From: Oligoflexus sp.
GTDB taxonomy: Bacteria > Bdellovibrionota_B > Oligoflexia > Oligoflexales > Oligoflexaceae
Direction: 5' to 3'
DNA length: 64,000 nucleotides
Assembly: GCF_035712445.1 (NCBI RefSeq)
Contig: NZ_DASTAT010000038.1
Location: 62,001 to 126,000, forward strand
The position numbers were made by a program, and so were the translations under genes. The notes below the pieces were generated by a model, which was not told where the DNA came from, did not search any database, and worked only from the letters and a program-made list of their open reading frames with translations. Below, one piece after another: positions 25,251 to 33,823 of this stretch (positions are counted from its first letter, which is position 1; every line of letters begins with the position of its first letter).

Positions 25251-26656
25251 TCGCCGGCGACCTGGTCGGCCGGATTCGGAGCTGTCACACGAAGAGCCTG
25301 GGTTAGATTGCAGATGTGGGCTTTGCAGATGTAAGGACCGGATGAGCCTGTTTCCGGGCTCTCGATGACCTTCACATAAAGCGGCCCGCCCAGTTTTTCC
25401 TGAAAGCGCGGGCTGACGATTTTAATCAGGGAGTAGGGCCCGATGCGGGTCATCGTGCGGATATTGAACTGCAGGTAATCGGCCTTCAGAAGCTCGGCGC
25501 TCATATGCAGCTGGGCAAAGGAATAGGCATGATCGGCCGGTGGAAACGAGGCCTGCTTGTCATTCGAATTGGGTCGCCTCTGCGCCAGACCCGCAAGGTA
25601 TTCCCTCTCGATCAGATCGGACAGATTCACCGGCACGTGCTTCAAGGTCCAGGTTCGCCGCGGCGCATTGCTGTTCTTGGCCGTCGGGCTTTCCTTGCCG
25701 CCGATATTCACGATGCAGGCATGCTCGGGCAGATAGCGGAGCAGCTCATAGAAATTCCGCTTGGCATCACCATGGGTCAGTCGATCCTCGACAAAGACCA
25801 GATCCGGGCTGAAGTACTTCGGTTCATAAATCAGGCTTTGTTTCTGCAGCGCGGTGTGCACCTCATACTTCCGCTTATCGAGATACTTCAGAAGCGTCGT
25901 GCGCAGGGCCGGCGATTGGATGGCCAGGAATATTTTCGGCCGCTGCCCAAGGTCCACCCGGTGCAGCGTATCGAGCGTATCAATGATCTTCTGCGGATCC
26001 GCGTTGATCACGGCGTCCTGATACCAGCTGGCAATGATCGCCTCGGAAAACCTGTAGGTAAGGTTGGTCTGCTGCTTCTGCTGCACCTGGACGTTGATCG
26101 TCTCAAGCCCAAGCGAACGCGCGAAACCGCCTTCCATCTTGAGGCTGTCACCCACCCGCGGGCAGCTCCTCGTTTCCATCCAGACCTGCTGCGCTCCAAC
26201 CCACACAAGGCGGGCGGGGACCATGATGTCGACCGGCTCGCCGACGACATCCAGATCCTTATGAAGCGAGAGTATGGATTCCACGCCCGAAGTCGCAAAT
26301 TCAAAGCGCTGCAGCCATTCATGATCTTCCAGATCCGCGGGGATGATGTCGCGGAAGCCCTCGTTCATCGCCGCATCCATCAGCGCGAAGTCATTTCGGG
26401 AGTTGGAAACGAGAAGCCGGGCCGCATTGATGTCGGGTATGTTGGCGAAGGCATGCGCGTAGCTGATGGCCTCAACGCTCGGCCACTCGTCGCCCAGAAT
26501 CAGGATCTGAGCACGCTTGACGCAGATTTCCTTGATCAAGGTTTCGAAATTTTCGAAAAAGAAAACCTGGTAGCCAATGTCATCGAGTATGCTGGCACGT
26601 CGATGATGTTGATCATCAACGGCAGGCAGCAGCCAATAGACACTGGAACGCTTCAT
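25247..26656 (-). CDS. Receiver-like and PilZ-like signalling protein
   Basis: A 469-residue soluble protein. Residues about 5-125 and 238-370 have the alternating strand-helix order of CheY-like receivers (for example KIFLAIQSPALRTTLLKYLDKRKYEVHTALQ and PDLVFVEDRLTHGD). In between, about 138-235, is a beta-rich stretch (VDIMVPARLVWVGAQQVWMET) that could be a PilZ-type c-di-GMP domain, though the RxxxR motif is not clear. The first receiver-like part lacks an obvious phosphoacceptor (ILILGDEWPS may supply Asp56). The C-terminal 90 residues are unassigned. Its end overlaps the GMC gene tail-to-tail by 4 bases, and it faces away from the next histidine kinase. Confidence 0.6.
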   Translation of the reverse strand: MKRSSVYWLLPAVDDQHHRRASILDDIGYQVFFFENFETLIKEICVKRAQILILGDEWPSVEAISYAHAFANIPDINAARLLVSNSRNDFALMDAAMNEGFRDIIPADLEDHEWLQRFEFATSGVESILSLHKDLDVVGEPVDIMVPARLVWVGAQQVWMETRSCPRVGDSLKMEGGFARSLGLETINVQVQQKQQTNLTYRFSEAIIASWYQDAVINADPQKIIDTLDTLHRVDLGQRPKIFLAIQSPALRTTLLKYLDKRKYEVHTALQKQSLIYEPKYFSPDLVFVEDRLTHGDAKRNFYELLRYLPEHACIVNIGGKESPTAKNSNAPRRTWTLKHVPVNLSDLIEREYLAGLAQRRPNSNDKQASFPPADHAYSFAQLHMSAELLKADYLQFNIRTMTRIGPYSLIKIVSPRFQEKLGGPLYVKVIESPETGSSGPYICKAHICNLTQALRVTAPNPADQVAGD

Positions 26657-26933
26657 TTCGACTCCTTAAGGGAGATGACCGAGTTGGCATCGGCAGTTGA
26701 TCCCGCGAAACTGAGGGAAATTTTCGGTAAAACTATGGCAACCATCCAACAAGTCCCCTGGACGAACGACTGTTTTTGACGTATTTTTTCAGCTTGCCAA
26801 GACCTTGACTTCGATTGCGAAATCCAAGCTTTGGATGTTTCAATGTGCGTTCGAATCGAAGTCCCCGGTATTGGCGGTTAAACAGGTCAAGCAGGCCCTC
26901 CCAGAGACCCGGCCATTCAGGAGCTTCTTCGCT

Positions 26934-28655
26934 ATGCAACGTGACACCGTCATGGTCGATCCCAAAGTTAATATCGCTATGTCACTTGTAATGATTCCGA
27001 TGCTTATCGTTTTCTTCCGGCCTACCTTCCTGGAGCTGCTTGGTTTTTTCGTGATTGATTTTGGTTTGCTTTTTGTCCTTTACCCTTTTGATGTCAAAAC
27101 TTTTCATCGGTACTTTCCCAAGACGCGACATTTTTTTCCGCAGCCCAGGCTCACACTCTTCGCGATGAATGATATCGAAGAGCGGCTGACGATCTATAAA
27201 GCTATGGCTGAATTCCCTTGGCAGCGAGCTTCGTTCGTGATCGCCGTCAGTTTCCTGAAGGTCACTCCATGTTTTATGTATGGTCTCTGGGTATGGGGCG
27301 ATCGTTACAGTGCCCTCGAAATCATCTTGAAAGGCTTTGCCATCTGTGCCTTCACCTTTTCCTATGGCGCCGGCATGGGCTTTCTCGGATATCACAATCA
27401 AGTCAGCGAGACATTGAAGCTCGTGCATCTCAAAAGCAATTGGTCGGATGTGTTCCGCAAGGTCAATCCCTTACCGAATGCCCGCATTTTCCAGAGTTTT
27501 GAAATACTCGCCATTATGGGCGTGCTGGTCTTCTGGCTGGGCATGATCTGTTTGATTCCCTTCGATAAGAGCTATTCCCCCTGGTGGTCTTTGGTTCAGA
27601 TCCTTTATCTCTCGGCTTTTGGCATTTACTTCATCAGTCAGATCTATGTGTCGAGTCGTCGTCAGATCACCAGCGGAATCGAGTCTTTGATCACCTTTCA
27701 CGGCAGCCAGGGGCAGCCTTTGGATCCGCGCGGCCTGCCGCTCAGCACCTATCCGACCCTGGCCTGGTATCAGAAGACTTTCAACGACATGGTGGAACGC
27801 AACGTCGCCTCGGAGCAGGAGATCCACCGCTGGATCCTGCGCAAGGCGGAGGATTCCCGCTACCTGCAGCTCGGCCGCGTGACCGGGCTCTTCATACACG
27901 ATCTTGCCACGCCCCTCACCATCATGGGTCTTTCCGTTTCCCAGCTGGAAGAAGGCACAGGGGATCAGGCCGTCACGCATCGTTATGTCGAGCGCCTTCG
28001 CTTCTGTCTGCAGCAGATCACCGATTTCATCGGCAACCTGCGCCTTTCCATAAGAGACAGCGCCGTCAATGCCCGTCAGGCCTCGCCCTACATCGCGCAT
28101 CAGGCGGCGCTGCGCATGCTTTCGTATCTTCACGAGCAGGCTGTTTATAAAAAGCTGAAGTTCGAGTGCCAGGTGGATCCCGAGCTGCGGGTGTCCTTTC
28201 CCCAGCCTGAACTGAATCAGGTCGTGCAGAATCTTTATTCCAATGCGGTCTCCAACCTTTTGGAGCATAAGGTCGCGAATCCCACCCTCATCATGCAGTT
28301 CGACGTTCCCGATTCTGAGCATGTGAACCTGTTCGTGCGGGACAATGGAACGGGGCTTTCGATGCAGAATTTTCATTTCATCACCGAAGAGGCGGATCGA
28401 CTGCCGGGCAAGGACGGTATTGGGCTGAAGCTCACCAAAAGACTCGTCGAGCTTTACGGGGGCTCCTTGAGCCTTGTGGATTCAGATGCCCAGCAGGGCT
28501 CGGCTTTTCTGATAAGGCTGGCGATGGCCCGAGCGCCCGGCCAGGCCCACCCTGTCTTTACACAATTGGGTGAATTAAGAAATCAGCCGGCAGCTTCGGC
28601 CATGCCAACGGTTGAAATCGGCCGAATACCAGCGGAAGCGTCCCTGAAATCATAA
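26934..28655 (+). CDS. Membrane sensor histidine kinase
   Basis: A kinase of about 573 residues. The N-terminal half has about six hydrophobic helices (for example IAMSLVMIPMLIVFF, ILAIMGVLVFWLGMICLI), then a linker and a kinase core with H-box LFIHDLATPLTI, N-box QNLYSNAVSNLLEH, G1 DNGTGLS and G2 GKDGIGLKLTKRLVELYGG. The N-box is shifted but usable. The last 40 residues after the ATPase fold are low in structure and overlap the end of the YcaO gene on the other strand by 98 bases. The ATG at 26934 (AGGAG upstream) is preferred; an in-frame ATG at 26805 is possible. The response regulator partner is not adjacent. Confidence 0.85.
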   Translation: MQRDTVMVDPKVNIAMSLVMIPMLIVFFRPTFLELLGFFVIDFGLLFVLYPFDVKTFHRYFPKTRHFFPQPRLTLFAMNDIEERLTIYKAMAEFPWQRASFVIAVSFLKVTPCFMYGLWVWGDRYSALEIILKGFAICAFTFSYGAGMGFLGYHNQVSETLKLVHLKSNWSDVFRKVNPLPNARIFQSFEILAIMGVLVFWLGMICLIPFDKSYSPWWSLVQILYLSAFGIYFISQIYVSSRRQITSGIESLITFHGSQGQPLDPRGLPLSTYPTLAWYQKTFNDMVERNVASEQEIHRWILRKAEDSRYLQLGRVTGLFIHDLATPLTIMGLSVSQLEEGTGDQAVTHRYVERLRFCLQQITDFIGNLRLSIRDSAVNARQASPYIAHQAALRMLSYLHEQAVYKKLKFECQVDPELRVSFPQPELNQVVQNLYSNAVSNLLEHKVANPTLIMQFDVPDSEHVNLFVRDNGTGLSMQNFHFITEEADRLPGKDGIGLKLTKRLVELYGGSLSLVDSDAQQGSAFLIRLAMARAPGQAHPVFTQLGELRNQPAASAMPTVEIGRIPAEASLKS

Positions 28656-29571
28656 CCCGCACCACCGCGCCGTGCCCAGAGCCGCGAACGGTCAGATCCA
28701 AAGCCTGCGCAATCCCGGAACGGCAATGATCCACCGGGAAGCCAGGATGCGAAGCCTCGCCCTGAAGCCATGCCCGAAGCCGGGGCTTGCGTGCGGGATG
28801 CAGAAAATAGTCCTGATGAAAGTCGGGCGTCGGACTGAAGTTGGGCTCGTCTTTCGGGGCATCCAAAGGGTCGAGGAACGCAAGGCGCTGCACTGCTTCG
28901 CTCAAGGCTTTGATGCCTGCCTCTTCCTCGCTTGCACCGGCCCCGAATCCATAAATCACGGGCATTTCGTCATGAAGCGGCCAGAGGAAAGTGCCGCGCA
29001 CGAAAACGCTGCCGCAGTCGTGGACGTAGAACGATCCAAAATCATAATGCTGAAAATCAAAAAGCGACGAAAGACTTTGCAGAGCGGCAGGCAGCGGCAG
29101 GGTGCAGGCCTGAGGGCGCGAAGCCCCGTACCAGCTGGCCAGAACCATATGCCGTTCCACGATTTCAAAGGCCGCACGTCGCGCGGCATCAGCAAAATTC
29201 TCGCCTGATGCGACGCCATTGGATCGTGCGAACTGCATGGTCCTGGGATCATCAGAGCTAGGGAATAGCTGCGATCCGCGAGCGAATCCCGTTTTTTTCC
29301 GGCTGACGATGTGAAGCAGCGGCCAGATGCGAGCGGATTGATCCATGGCCTGCACCAGCGCGAGCCTTTCCCGAAGCTCCAGGCGGGCCTTGTCCAGCGG
29401 GGATTCTTCCCAGCCGGCCCAGCTGCCGGTCACGATCAGCTGATCGGAGATCCGCTGGCAGGCATAGCCGCGCATGATCAGGGTGCAGTCGCCGATTCGG
29501 CGTTGGTCATGCAGATCGTCGATCAAGGTCCAATCAGGCGGAATATCCGCATTTTTAAGCTGCTTTTTCAT
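28558..29571 (-). CDS. YcaO-domain protein
   Basis: A 337-residue YcaO protein. YcaO enzymes use ATP to activate peptide backbone amides, making azolines, thioamides or amidines in modified peptides, or act on ribosomal proteins. Diagnostic features are SNGVASGENFADA (117-129) followed by the nucleotide-binding acids in FEIVERH (Glu136, Glu139), and a second block GAGASEEEAGIKALSEAVQ (210-228). It is shorter than the usual 400 or more residues, and no E1-like or RRE partner is adjacent. It overlaps the upstream diiron-enzyme gene by 17 bases with no good ribosome-binding site, so it is translationally coupled. It belongs with the 10-codon ORF at 30290-30322. Substrate unknown. Confidence 0.85.
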   Translation of the reverse strand: MKKQLKNADIPPDWTLIDDLHDQRRIGDCTLIMRGYACQRISDQLIVTGSWAGWEESPLDKARLELRERLALVQAMDQSARIWPLLHIVSRKKTGFARGSQLFPSSDDPRTMQFARSNGVASGENFADAARRAAFEIVERHMVLASWYGASRPQACTLPLPAALQSLSSLFDFQHYDFGSFYVHDCGSVFVRGTFLWPLHDEMPVIYGFGAGASEEEAGIKALSEAVQRLAFLDPLDAPKDEPNFSPTPDFHQDYFLHPARKPRLRAWLQGEASHPGFPVDHCRSGIAQALDLTVRGSGHGAVVRVMISGTLPLVFGRFQPLAWPKLPADFLIHPIV

Positions 29572-30229
29572 GGGGTCGCGTCAAAGCCTCACAGAAAAGG
29601 GAATAGCGGTCCATGATGCCATCGAGCACCTTGCGATACGCGGCGCAGTGGGCCGAATTCAGTCCCACTTCTTCCGCATCCTTGGCCCACTCGGCGATAT
29701 GGTGCTGATCGAGTTCCGCGTGTTTGCTGATGATGGTCATCATCCCGGGCGGGATCTTGCTGTTGTTCTCGATGGCCCGGACGCAGGTCGGTCCCGCGAG
29801 GACCGTGAAGTATTCCGCATAAAGGATATAAATGAAATATTGGAAGGGATCGCGCAGGATCATGGCCTCATTGCTGGCCACCAGCACCTGCATTTCGGAA
29901 ACGATCCCGATCTGGTCCTGGGTGATGGGAAAACGCTTTCTGAGAGCGGCGACATCCTCGATGCCCCACTGGTCATGCCCCACTTCCTCGCGGAATTTTT
30001 CTTCGAAATAATGGGCCAGCGGCTCGTGACCCTGCGCTCTGGCAGTCGTCGCGGCCAGCGTCAGATGCTCGGGCGTATGCGCCGTCAGGAAACTGACGTT
30101 CTGCAGGAAGCAGGCGAGTTCCGCTGCTGTCAGCGTTCCGTTGAAGATCCGCTGATAGAAACTGTTTGTTCGCTTCAGCGTTTTGAAATAGTCCTGAATG
30201 TGTTGGGTCAGATTCTGATAGATAAGCAT
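29555..30229 (-). CDS. Heme-oxygenase-like diiron enzyme (TenA/PqqC-like)
   Basis: A 224-residue all-helical protein of the heme-oxygenase-like diiron oxidase/oxygenase group (iron-containing redox enzyme family, related to TenA, PqqC and CADD). Probable ligands are in HTPEHL (51-56), EEKFREEVGHDQW (77-88), Glu139 in YAEYF, and HAELDQHH (170-177). Relatives carry out oxidative C-C or C-N chemistry on small molecules or amino acids, and some use their own Tyr. AGGAAGG precedes the ATG by 8 bases. The gene follows a 10-codon ORF and a stem-loop and is coupled to ycaO, which suggests peptide or amino-acid modification. Confidence 0.82.
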   Translation of the reverse strand: MLIYQNLTQHIQDYFKTLKRTNSFYQRIFNGTLTAAELACFLQNVSFLTAHTPEHLTLAATTARAQGHEPLAHYFEEKFREEVGHDQWGIEDVAALRKRFPITQDQIGIVSEMQVLVASNEAMILRDPFQYFIYILYAEYFTVLAGPTCVRAIENNSKIPPGMMTIISKHAELDQHHIAEWAKDAEEVGLNSAHCAAYRKVLDGIMDRYSLFCEALTRPHEKAA

Positions 30230-30254
30230 CGGGCCATCCTTCCTGAAAGGAGGG

Positions 30255-30279
30255 ACCTGCTCCGACGAGCGGAGCAGGT
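30255..30279 (-). promoter_or_regulatory. Perfect stem-loop between the mini-ORF and the diiron-enzyme gene
   Basis: ACCTGCTCCG and its complement form an uninterrupted 10-bp, GC-rich stem with a 5-base loop, 10 bases after the mini-ORF stop and about 10 bases before the ribosome-binding site of the next gene. There is no T-tract. In precursor-peptide operons such a hairpin often gives partial termination or RNA protection, so the peptide is made in excess. Next to it, CCTCCTT can partly pair with the AGGAAGG of the downstream gene, so translational attenuation is the alternative. Confidence 0.65.
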
Positions 30280-30289
30280 TTCAATCAAC

Positions 30290-30322
30290 TTAGAAAGTCG
30301 ACAAAGCGTATTTCTTTTTCAT
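30290..30322 (-). CDS. 10-codon ORF, candidate precursor or leader peptide
   Basis: The ORF encodes MKKKYALSTF followed by TAA. The ATG has a textbook CAGGAG with 6 bases spacing, the best ribosome-binding site in the cluster, and the ORF is separated from the diiron-enzyme gene by a perfect hairpin. The basic start followed by Tyr recalls the beginning of RiPP leader peptides. Ser8 and Thr9 are possible YcaO targets; there is no Cys. Alternatively it is a regulatory leader whose translation controls the hairpin. It lies 50 bases after the GNAT gene on the same strand. Too short to be found by gene callers. Confidence 0.55.
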   Translation of the reverse strand: MKKKYALSTF

Positions 30323-30372
30323 TTTCGACTCCTGACTTGGGTATGAAAGCTGGGGACCATCCCCATTTTAGG

Positions 30373-31044
30373 TCATTTTTTACGATCAGAACGCTGCGTG
30401 CCGGCAATATCGCTGGACGCCGTCATCGAGAACAAGCGGGCGCATTGCTCGCGATCCGCTTCGTGAAGATAGCGGGTCATGTGCAAAAGCACGCCCCAGC
30501 GCTCGGAATAGCCGAGGGAGCTGACCACGCAGCCCATTTTATTCAGCACATGCAGATGATGCTGGTTGCTGGGCGCCACATCCCCTTCGATGCGCCTTAC
30601 GCCATGGGCCTTCATCACGGTCGCGAGATAGTCGAAAAACAAGGGATAGAGACCGAGGTTTTGATAGTCGGGATGCACGGCGATATTGCGAAAATTATAG
30701 CTGCTCCAGTCGAGCAGGGTGCCGACAGCGAGGCCCATCACCCGATTTTTCTGGGCCTGATCCTCGAAGACGAAAAAGTCACCGAGCGCTTCATAATAGC
30801 GTTTTTTGGGATCGGCTCCGCCGTTCTCTGCAAAACGCTGCGCCGTGTCGTCCCTTTGATAGACTTCAGGAAAAAGCTTATCCACCAAAGGCCAGGCTTC
30901 CTGAGCCGTGATGCGGTCGACAGTGATCGAGGCCGTCAGGGTTTTGGGAAAATGCTGCGACCAATCCAGGCCCCAGACTTTCTGTGCTGGACTCGCCTCG
31001 GAATCAGGAACCTTGGAGACCGGAATTTTCTTGAGCTGTGCCAT
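30373..31044 (-). CDS. GNAT-family N-acetyltransferase
   Basis: A 223-residue protein with a GNAT acyl-CoA-binding fold in its centre: motif A as NIAVHPDYQNLGLYPLFFDYL (about residues 119-139), followed by the motif B segment LHVLNKMGCVVSSLGYSERWG. The first 50 residues are variable. AAGAGGACAG precedes the ATG. It heads the minus-strand group with the 10-codon ORF, the diiron enzyme and YcaO. It could acetylate a peptide amine or lysine there (the mini-peptide has three Lys), or confer self-protection. It may also be an independent gene, since a 50-base gap follows. Confidence 0.82.
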   Translation of the reverse strand: MAQLKKIPVSKVPDSEASPAQKVWGLDWSQHFPKTLTASITVDRITAQEAWPLVDKLFPEVYQRDDTAQRFAENGGADPKKRYYEALGDFFVFEDQAQKNRVMGLAVGTLLDWSSYNFRNIAVHPDYQNLGLYPLFFDYLATVMKAHGVRRIEGDVAPSNQHHLHVLNKMGCVVSSLGYSERWGVLLHMTRYLHEADREQCARLFSMTASSDIAGTQRSDRKK

Positions 31045-31246
31045 AGTTCTGTCCTCTTATCCACTTGCCTGACAAGGGACCACCTTCGCCGTTCACGCGC
31101 AGGAGTTGAGTTAATTTTCGTGAGGCAAATGGAGGCAGGGAAATCGTCACTGTGATCAATAGCATGGCGAAGGGCTGCTGCCATGCCTGTTCGAACTTTT
31201 CAGAGGGGTATGGAATGGGAAAACGAATTTTTATGACGCGAGAGCT

Positions 31247-31561
31247 TCAGTCCTGCTCCGAATGATCGGTGACTTCCTTCAGAAAGGGCAAGGCTTTCAC
31301 GTCCACGGGCTCGTCATGAATCTCCTCGACAAACAGGATGTTGTGATACGGGATATGCATCGAGATGGTGCTCCGAAAGCGTTTGCTGGCGGCGTCCTCT
31401 TCCGGGAGTATGATCATCTTGGTCGCGTCCTTGAAGACGAAGTCGCGGAGACAAACCAAGCCAGGCAGCGTACTCGGCTCGACGTGCCGAACCAGGGCTT
31501 CCATCGGCGCGGACTGACTTTTTTCCACAAAACGTACACGGTAAATATGCTCTTTTTTCAT
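31247..31561 (-). CDS. DUF1820 family protein
   Basis: A 104-residue small soluble protein of the DUF1820 family, common in proteobacteria and without known function. It is recognised by the opening IYRVRFVEKS, the middle VCLRDFVF and the late motif IPYHNILFVEEI. The ATG at 31561 is chosen because GAGG lies about 6 bases upstream; an earlier ATG at 31573 is possible. It is divergent from lysS, with the shared promoter region at 31562-31690. The 200 bases between it and the GNAT gene hold no recognisable gene. Confidence 0.85.
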   Translation of the reverse strand: MKKEHIYRVRFVEKSQSAPMEALVRHVEPSTLPGLVCLRDFVFKDATKMIILPEEDAASKRFRSTISMHIPYHNILFVEEIHDEPVDVKALPFLKEVTDHSEQD

Positions 31562-31690
31562 CCAAGTCCTCATGGCGTGTCAAGGGCTTCAAGGCGGCGG
31601 TCTTGCCCGGTTTTCTCTTGCCTTGAGCCCTTCGTATGCTAAAACTAACCGGTTCCGTTCGTAAACGCATTTCCAGCACGAAGGTAATTC

Positions 31691-33280
31691 ATGAAGCCCC
31701 TGACCCCCCATTGGGCCGACCAGGCTGCCGCCCGCGTGGCAGCTGCATGCGGCGACAAAGAATCTTATACCGTGGCGAGTGGTATCACGCCCAGCGGCGT
31801 TGTCCACATCGGAAATTTCCGTGAGGTGATCACGGTCGATCTCGTGGCTCGCGCGCTGCGTTCTTTGGGAAAAAAGGTTCGCTTCATTTACAGCTGGGAT
31901 GATTTCGATACCCTGAGGAAGGTTCCTGTCAACCTGCCCAATCAGGAGATGCTGACGGAAAACCTGCGTCGCCCTATCAGTCGCGTTCCCGATCCTTACG
32001 GCGAAGACAAGAGCTACGCCGCGCACAACGAACGCGTTTTTGAAGAGGAATTGAAACAGGTCGGCATCGATCCGGAATTTTTGTATCAGTCTGATCGCTA
32101 TGGCGCTGGTCTTTATGCCGAGTCCATCAAGGTCGCTTTGGAAAAACGCGATGTGATTCGGGGGATCCTCGATGCCTACCGCGCGGAACCTCTGGGAACC
32201 GACTGGCTGCCCACCACGATTTACTGCAGTCAATGCCAGCGCGATCGCATGGATTATGAGCGCTATCCCGGTGGTTATGACTATTCCTACAAGTGTTCCA
32301 GCTGCGGTCACGAGGAAACGGTCGACATCAGGAAGACCTCGAATTTGAAACTGAACTGGCGGACCGACTGGCCGATGCGCTGGGCTTTTGAAGGCGTGGA
32401 CTTCGAGCCGGGTGGCAAGGACCATTCGAGCGACGGCGGTTCCTATGATACCGGCAAGCGCATCGTGAAGGATGTCTGGGGCCGTGAAGCGCCGCAGTAT
32501 CTGCAGTACGATTTCGTCCTGATCAAAGGCGGAACGGGAAAAATGTCCTCGTCCAAGGGCGAGCTTATCACCCTGTCCGAAGCGATGGCTGTCTATGAGC
32601 CGCAGATGGTGCGGTGGATTTTCGCCAACCAAAGACCCAATACCGACTTTTCCATAGCCTTCGACACCGATGTGATCAAGGTCTATGACGAGTTCGACCG
32701 CGCCGAACTCTTTGTCCTGCAGCCCATGCCGGACAATCCCGGCAAGTGGCCGGTCATGCGCCGGGCTTATGAACTCTCCTGCCTTGGCACCGATGTCCCG
32801 GCTCAGGCTCCTTACCGGGCGCCATTCCGCGAACTCACCGGCCGCCTGCAGCTCTGCGATGGTGATTTTGAGCGGACCTGGGCCGCTTATTACAAGGACA
32901 AGGCCGTGACGGCCGCGGACAAGGCGGCATTCCTGAGCCGTTGCCAGCGTGCCTGGAATTGGGTGCAGGATTACGCGCCCGACGAATTCCGCTATTCCAT
33001 TCACAAGGAGCCGGTCGCCATCCCGATGTCGGATAAGCAGAAGGAAGCCGTGGTCGCCCTGCGTGGTCTTTTGCAAAAAATCGACCTTGGGGCTATCGAA
33101 GCGAAGGATTTAAACCAGCGCCTCTATGATGATATCATTCATACGACGGGCTGCGATGGCAAAGAATTTTTCACGGCCGTCTATCAGAAGATCATCGGTC
33201 GCGATCAAGGGCCACGCCTGCCGGGTTTCCTGAAGGAACTGGGCAGTGACCGTGTCCTGAAGCTTCTGGCAGACGTCTGA
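31691..33280 (+). CDS. lysS: Class I lysyl-tRNA synthetase
   Basis: A 529-residue LysRS of the archaeal-type class I fold, not the class II enzyme common in bacteria. The class I signatures are HIGN (39-42) and KMSSS (284-288). Four cysteines at 179, 182, 202 and 205 look like an inserted zinc ribbon. A helical anticodon-binding region occupies the last 180 residues. It charges tRNA-Lys. Class I LysRS occurs in most archaea and in spirochaetes, some alphaproteobacteria and scattered delta-like bacteria, so it is a useful lineage marker here. The next lipoprotein gene begins 30 bases later. Confidence 0.97.
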   Translation: MKPLTPHWADQAAARVAAACGDKESYTVASGITPSGVVHIGNFREVITVDLVARALRSLGKKVRFIYSWDDFDTLRKVPVNLPNQEMLTENLRRPISRVPDPYGEDKSYAAHNERVFEEELKQVGIDPEFLYQSDRYGAGLYAESIKVALEKRDVIRGILDAYRAEPLGTDWLPTTIYCSQCQRDRMDYERYPGGYDYSYKCSSCGHEETVDIRKTSNLKLNWRTDWPMRWAFEGVDFEPGGKDHSSDGGSYDTGKRIVKDVWGREAPQYLQYDFVLIKGGTGKMSSSKGELITLSEAMAVYEPQMVRWIFANQRPNTDFSIAFDTDVIKVYDEFDRAELFVLQPMPDNPGKWPVMRRAYELSCLGTDVPAQAPYRAPFRELTGRLQLCDGDFERTWAAYYKDKAVTAADKAAFLSRCQRAWNWVQDYAPDEFRYSIHKEPVAIPMSDKQKEAVVALRGLLQKIDLGAIEAKDLNQRLYDDIIHTTGCDGKEFFTAVYQKIIGRDQGPRLPGFLKELGSDRVLKLLADV

Positions 33281-33310
33281 AGCCATCGCTCCACAATCCA
33301 GGAGGGGCTG

Positions 33311-33799
33311 ATGTTGGACCGCCGGCGTTTGAGTCTTGTGCTTCTGTTATCAGGTCTGGCTCTGATCGGCGGGTGCACGTATTTCCGGCAAATGATCGGG
33401 TGGGTGGCCGAAAAGCCCGAAATCAAACTCGTTCAGGTCGACGTTCAGTCCTTCAGCGTCCATCGCATCGATCTCGTTTTCGTCCTGGATATCGTGAATC
33501 CCAACGCCTTCCGGGTGGAAATCGAAAACCTCGATTACCGGGTCCGCGGTCTGGATATGGAACTGGGCAAGGGCCAGCATACGGACGTGATCGTGCTCGA
33601 AGCCAAGGAGCACAGCACGGCCCGCCTGCCCTTCGTCATGGACCCTGATGTGGCCCTCAAGCTCATGAAAAAGTATTTGAAGAACCCCAAGGATTTAAAA
33701 TTAAAACTGTCGGCCAGCCTGCACCTCGGAACAGCGTTTGGCGCGATGGATATGCAGTTTGAAGACGAGAAGACTCTGGTCAAAGGTCTGAACCCATAA
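33311..33799 (+). CDS. LEA type 2 family lipoprotein (second copy)
   Basis: A 162-residue lipoprotein with lipobox LIGGC (Cys22) and a LEA-2/WHy-like beta domain. The motif DIVNPNAFRVEIENLDYRV closely parallels VTNPNDYDLNLAAIDYQV in the protein at 1089-1544, so the two are paralogues. An AGGAGG sequence precedes the ATG by 7 bases. It lies between lysS and rfbD with short gaps and may be co-transcribed with them. An envelope or stress role is assumed only from the fold. Confidence 0.78.
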   Translation: MLDRRRLSLVLLLSGLALIGGCTYFRQMIGWVAEKPEIKLVQVDVQSFSVHRIDLVFVLDIVNPNAFRVEIENLDYRVRGLDMELGKGQHTDVIVLEAKEHSTARLPFVMDPDVALKLMKKYLKNPKDLKLKLSASLHLGTAFGAMDMQFEDEKTLVKGLNP

Positions 33800-33823
33800 T
33801 ATCCGCAGCTGGGCAGGTGAAGC

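Noticed and set aside
31162..31186. Hairpin GCATGGC/GCCATGC as terminator between DUF1820 and GNAT genes
   Set aside because: Only 7 bp with an 11-base loop and no T-run on either strand.
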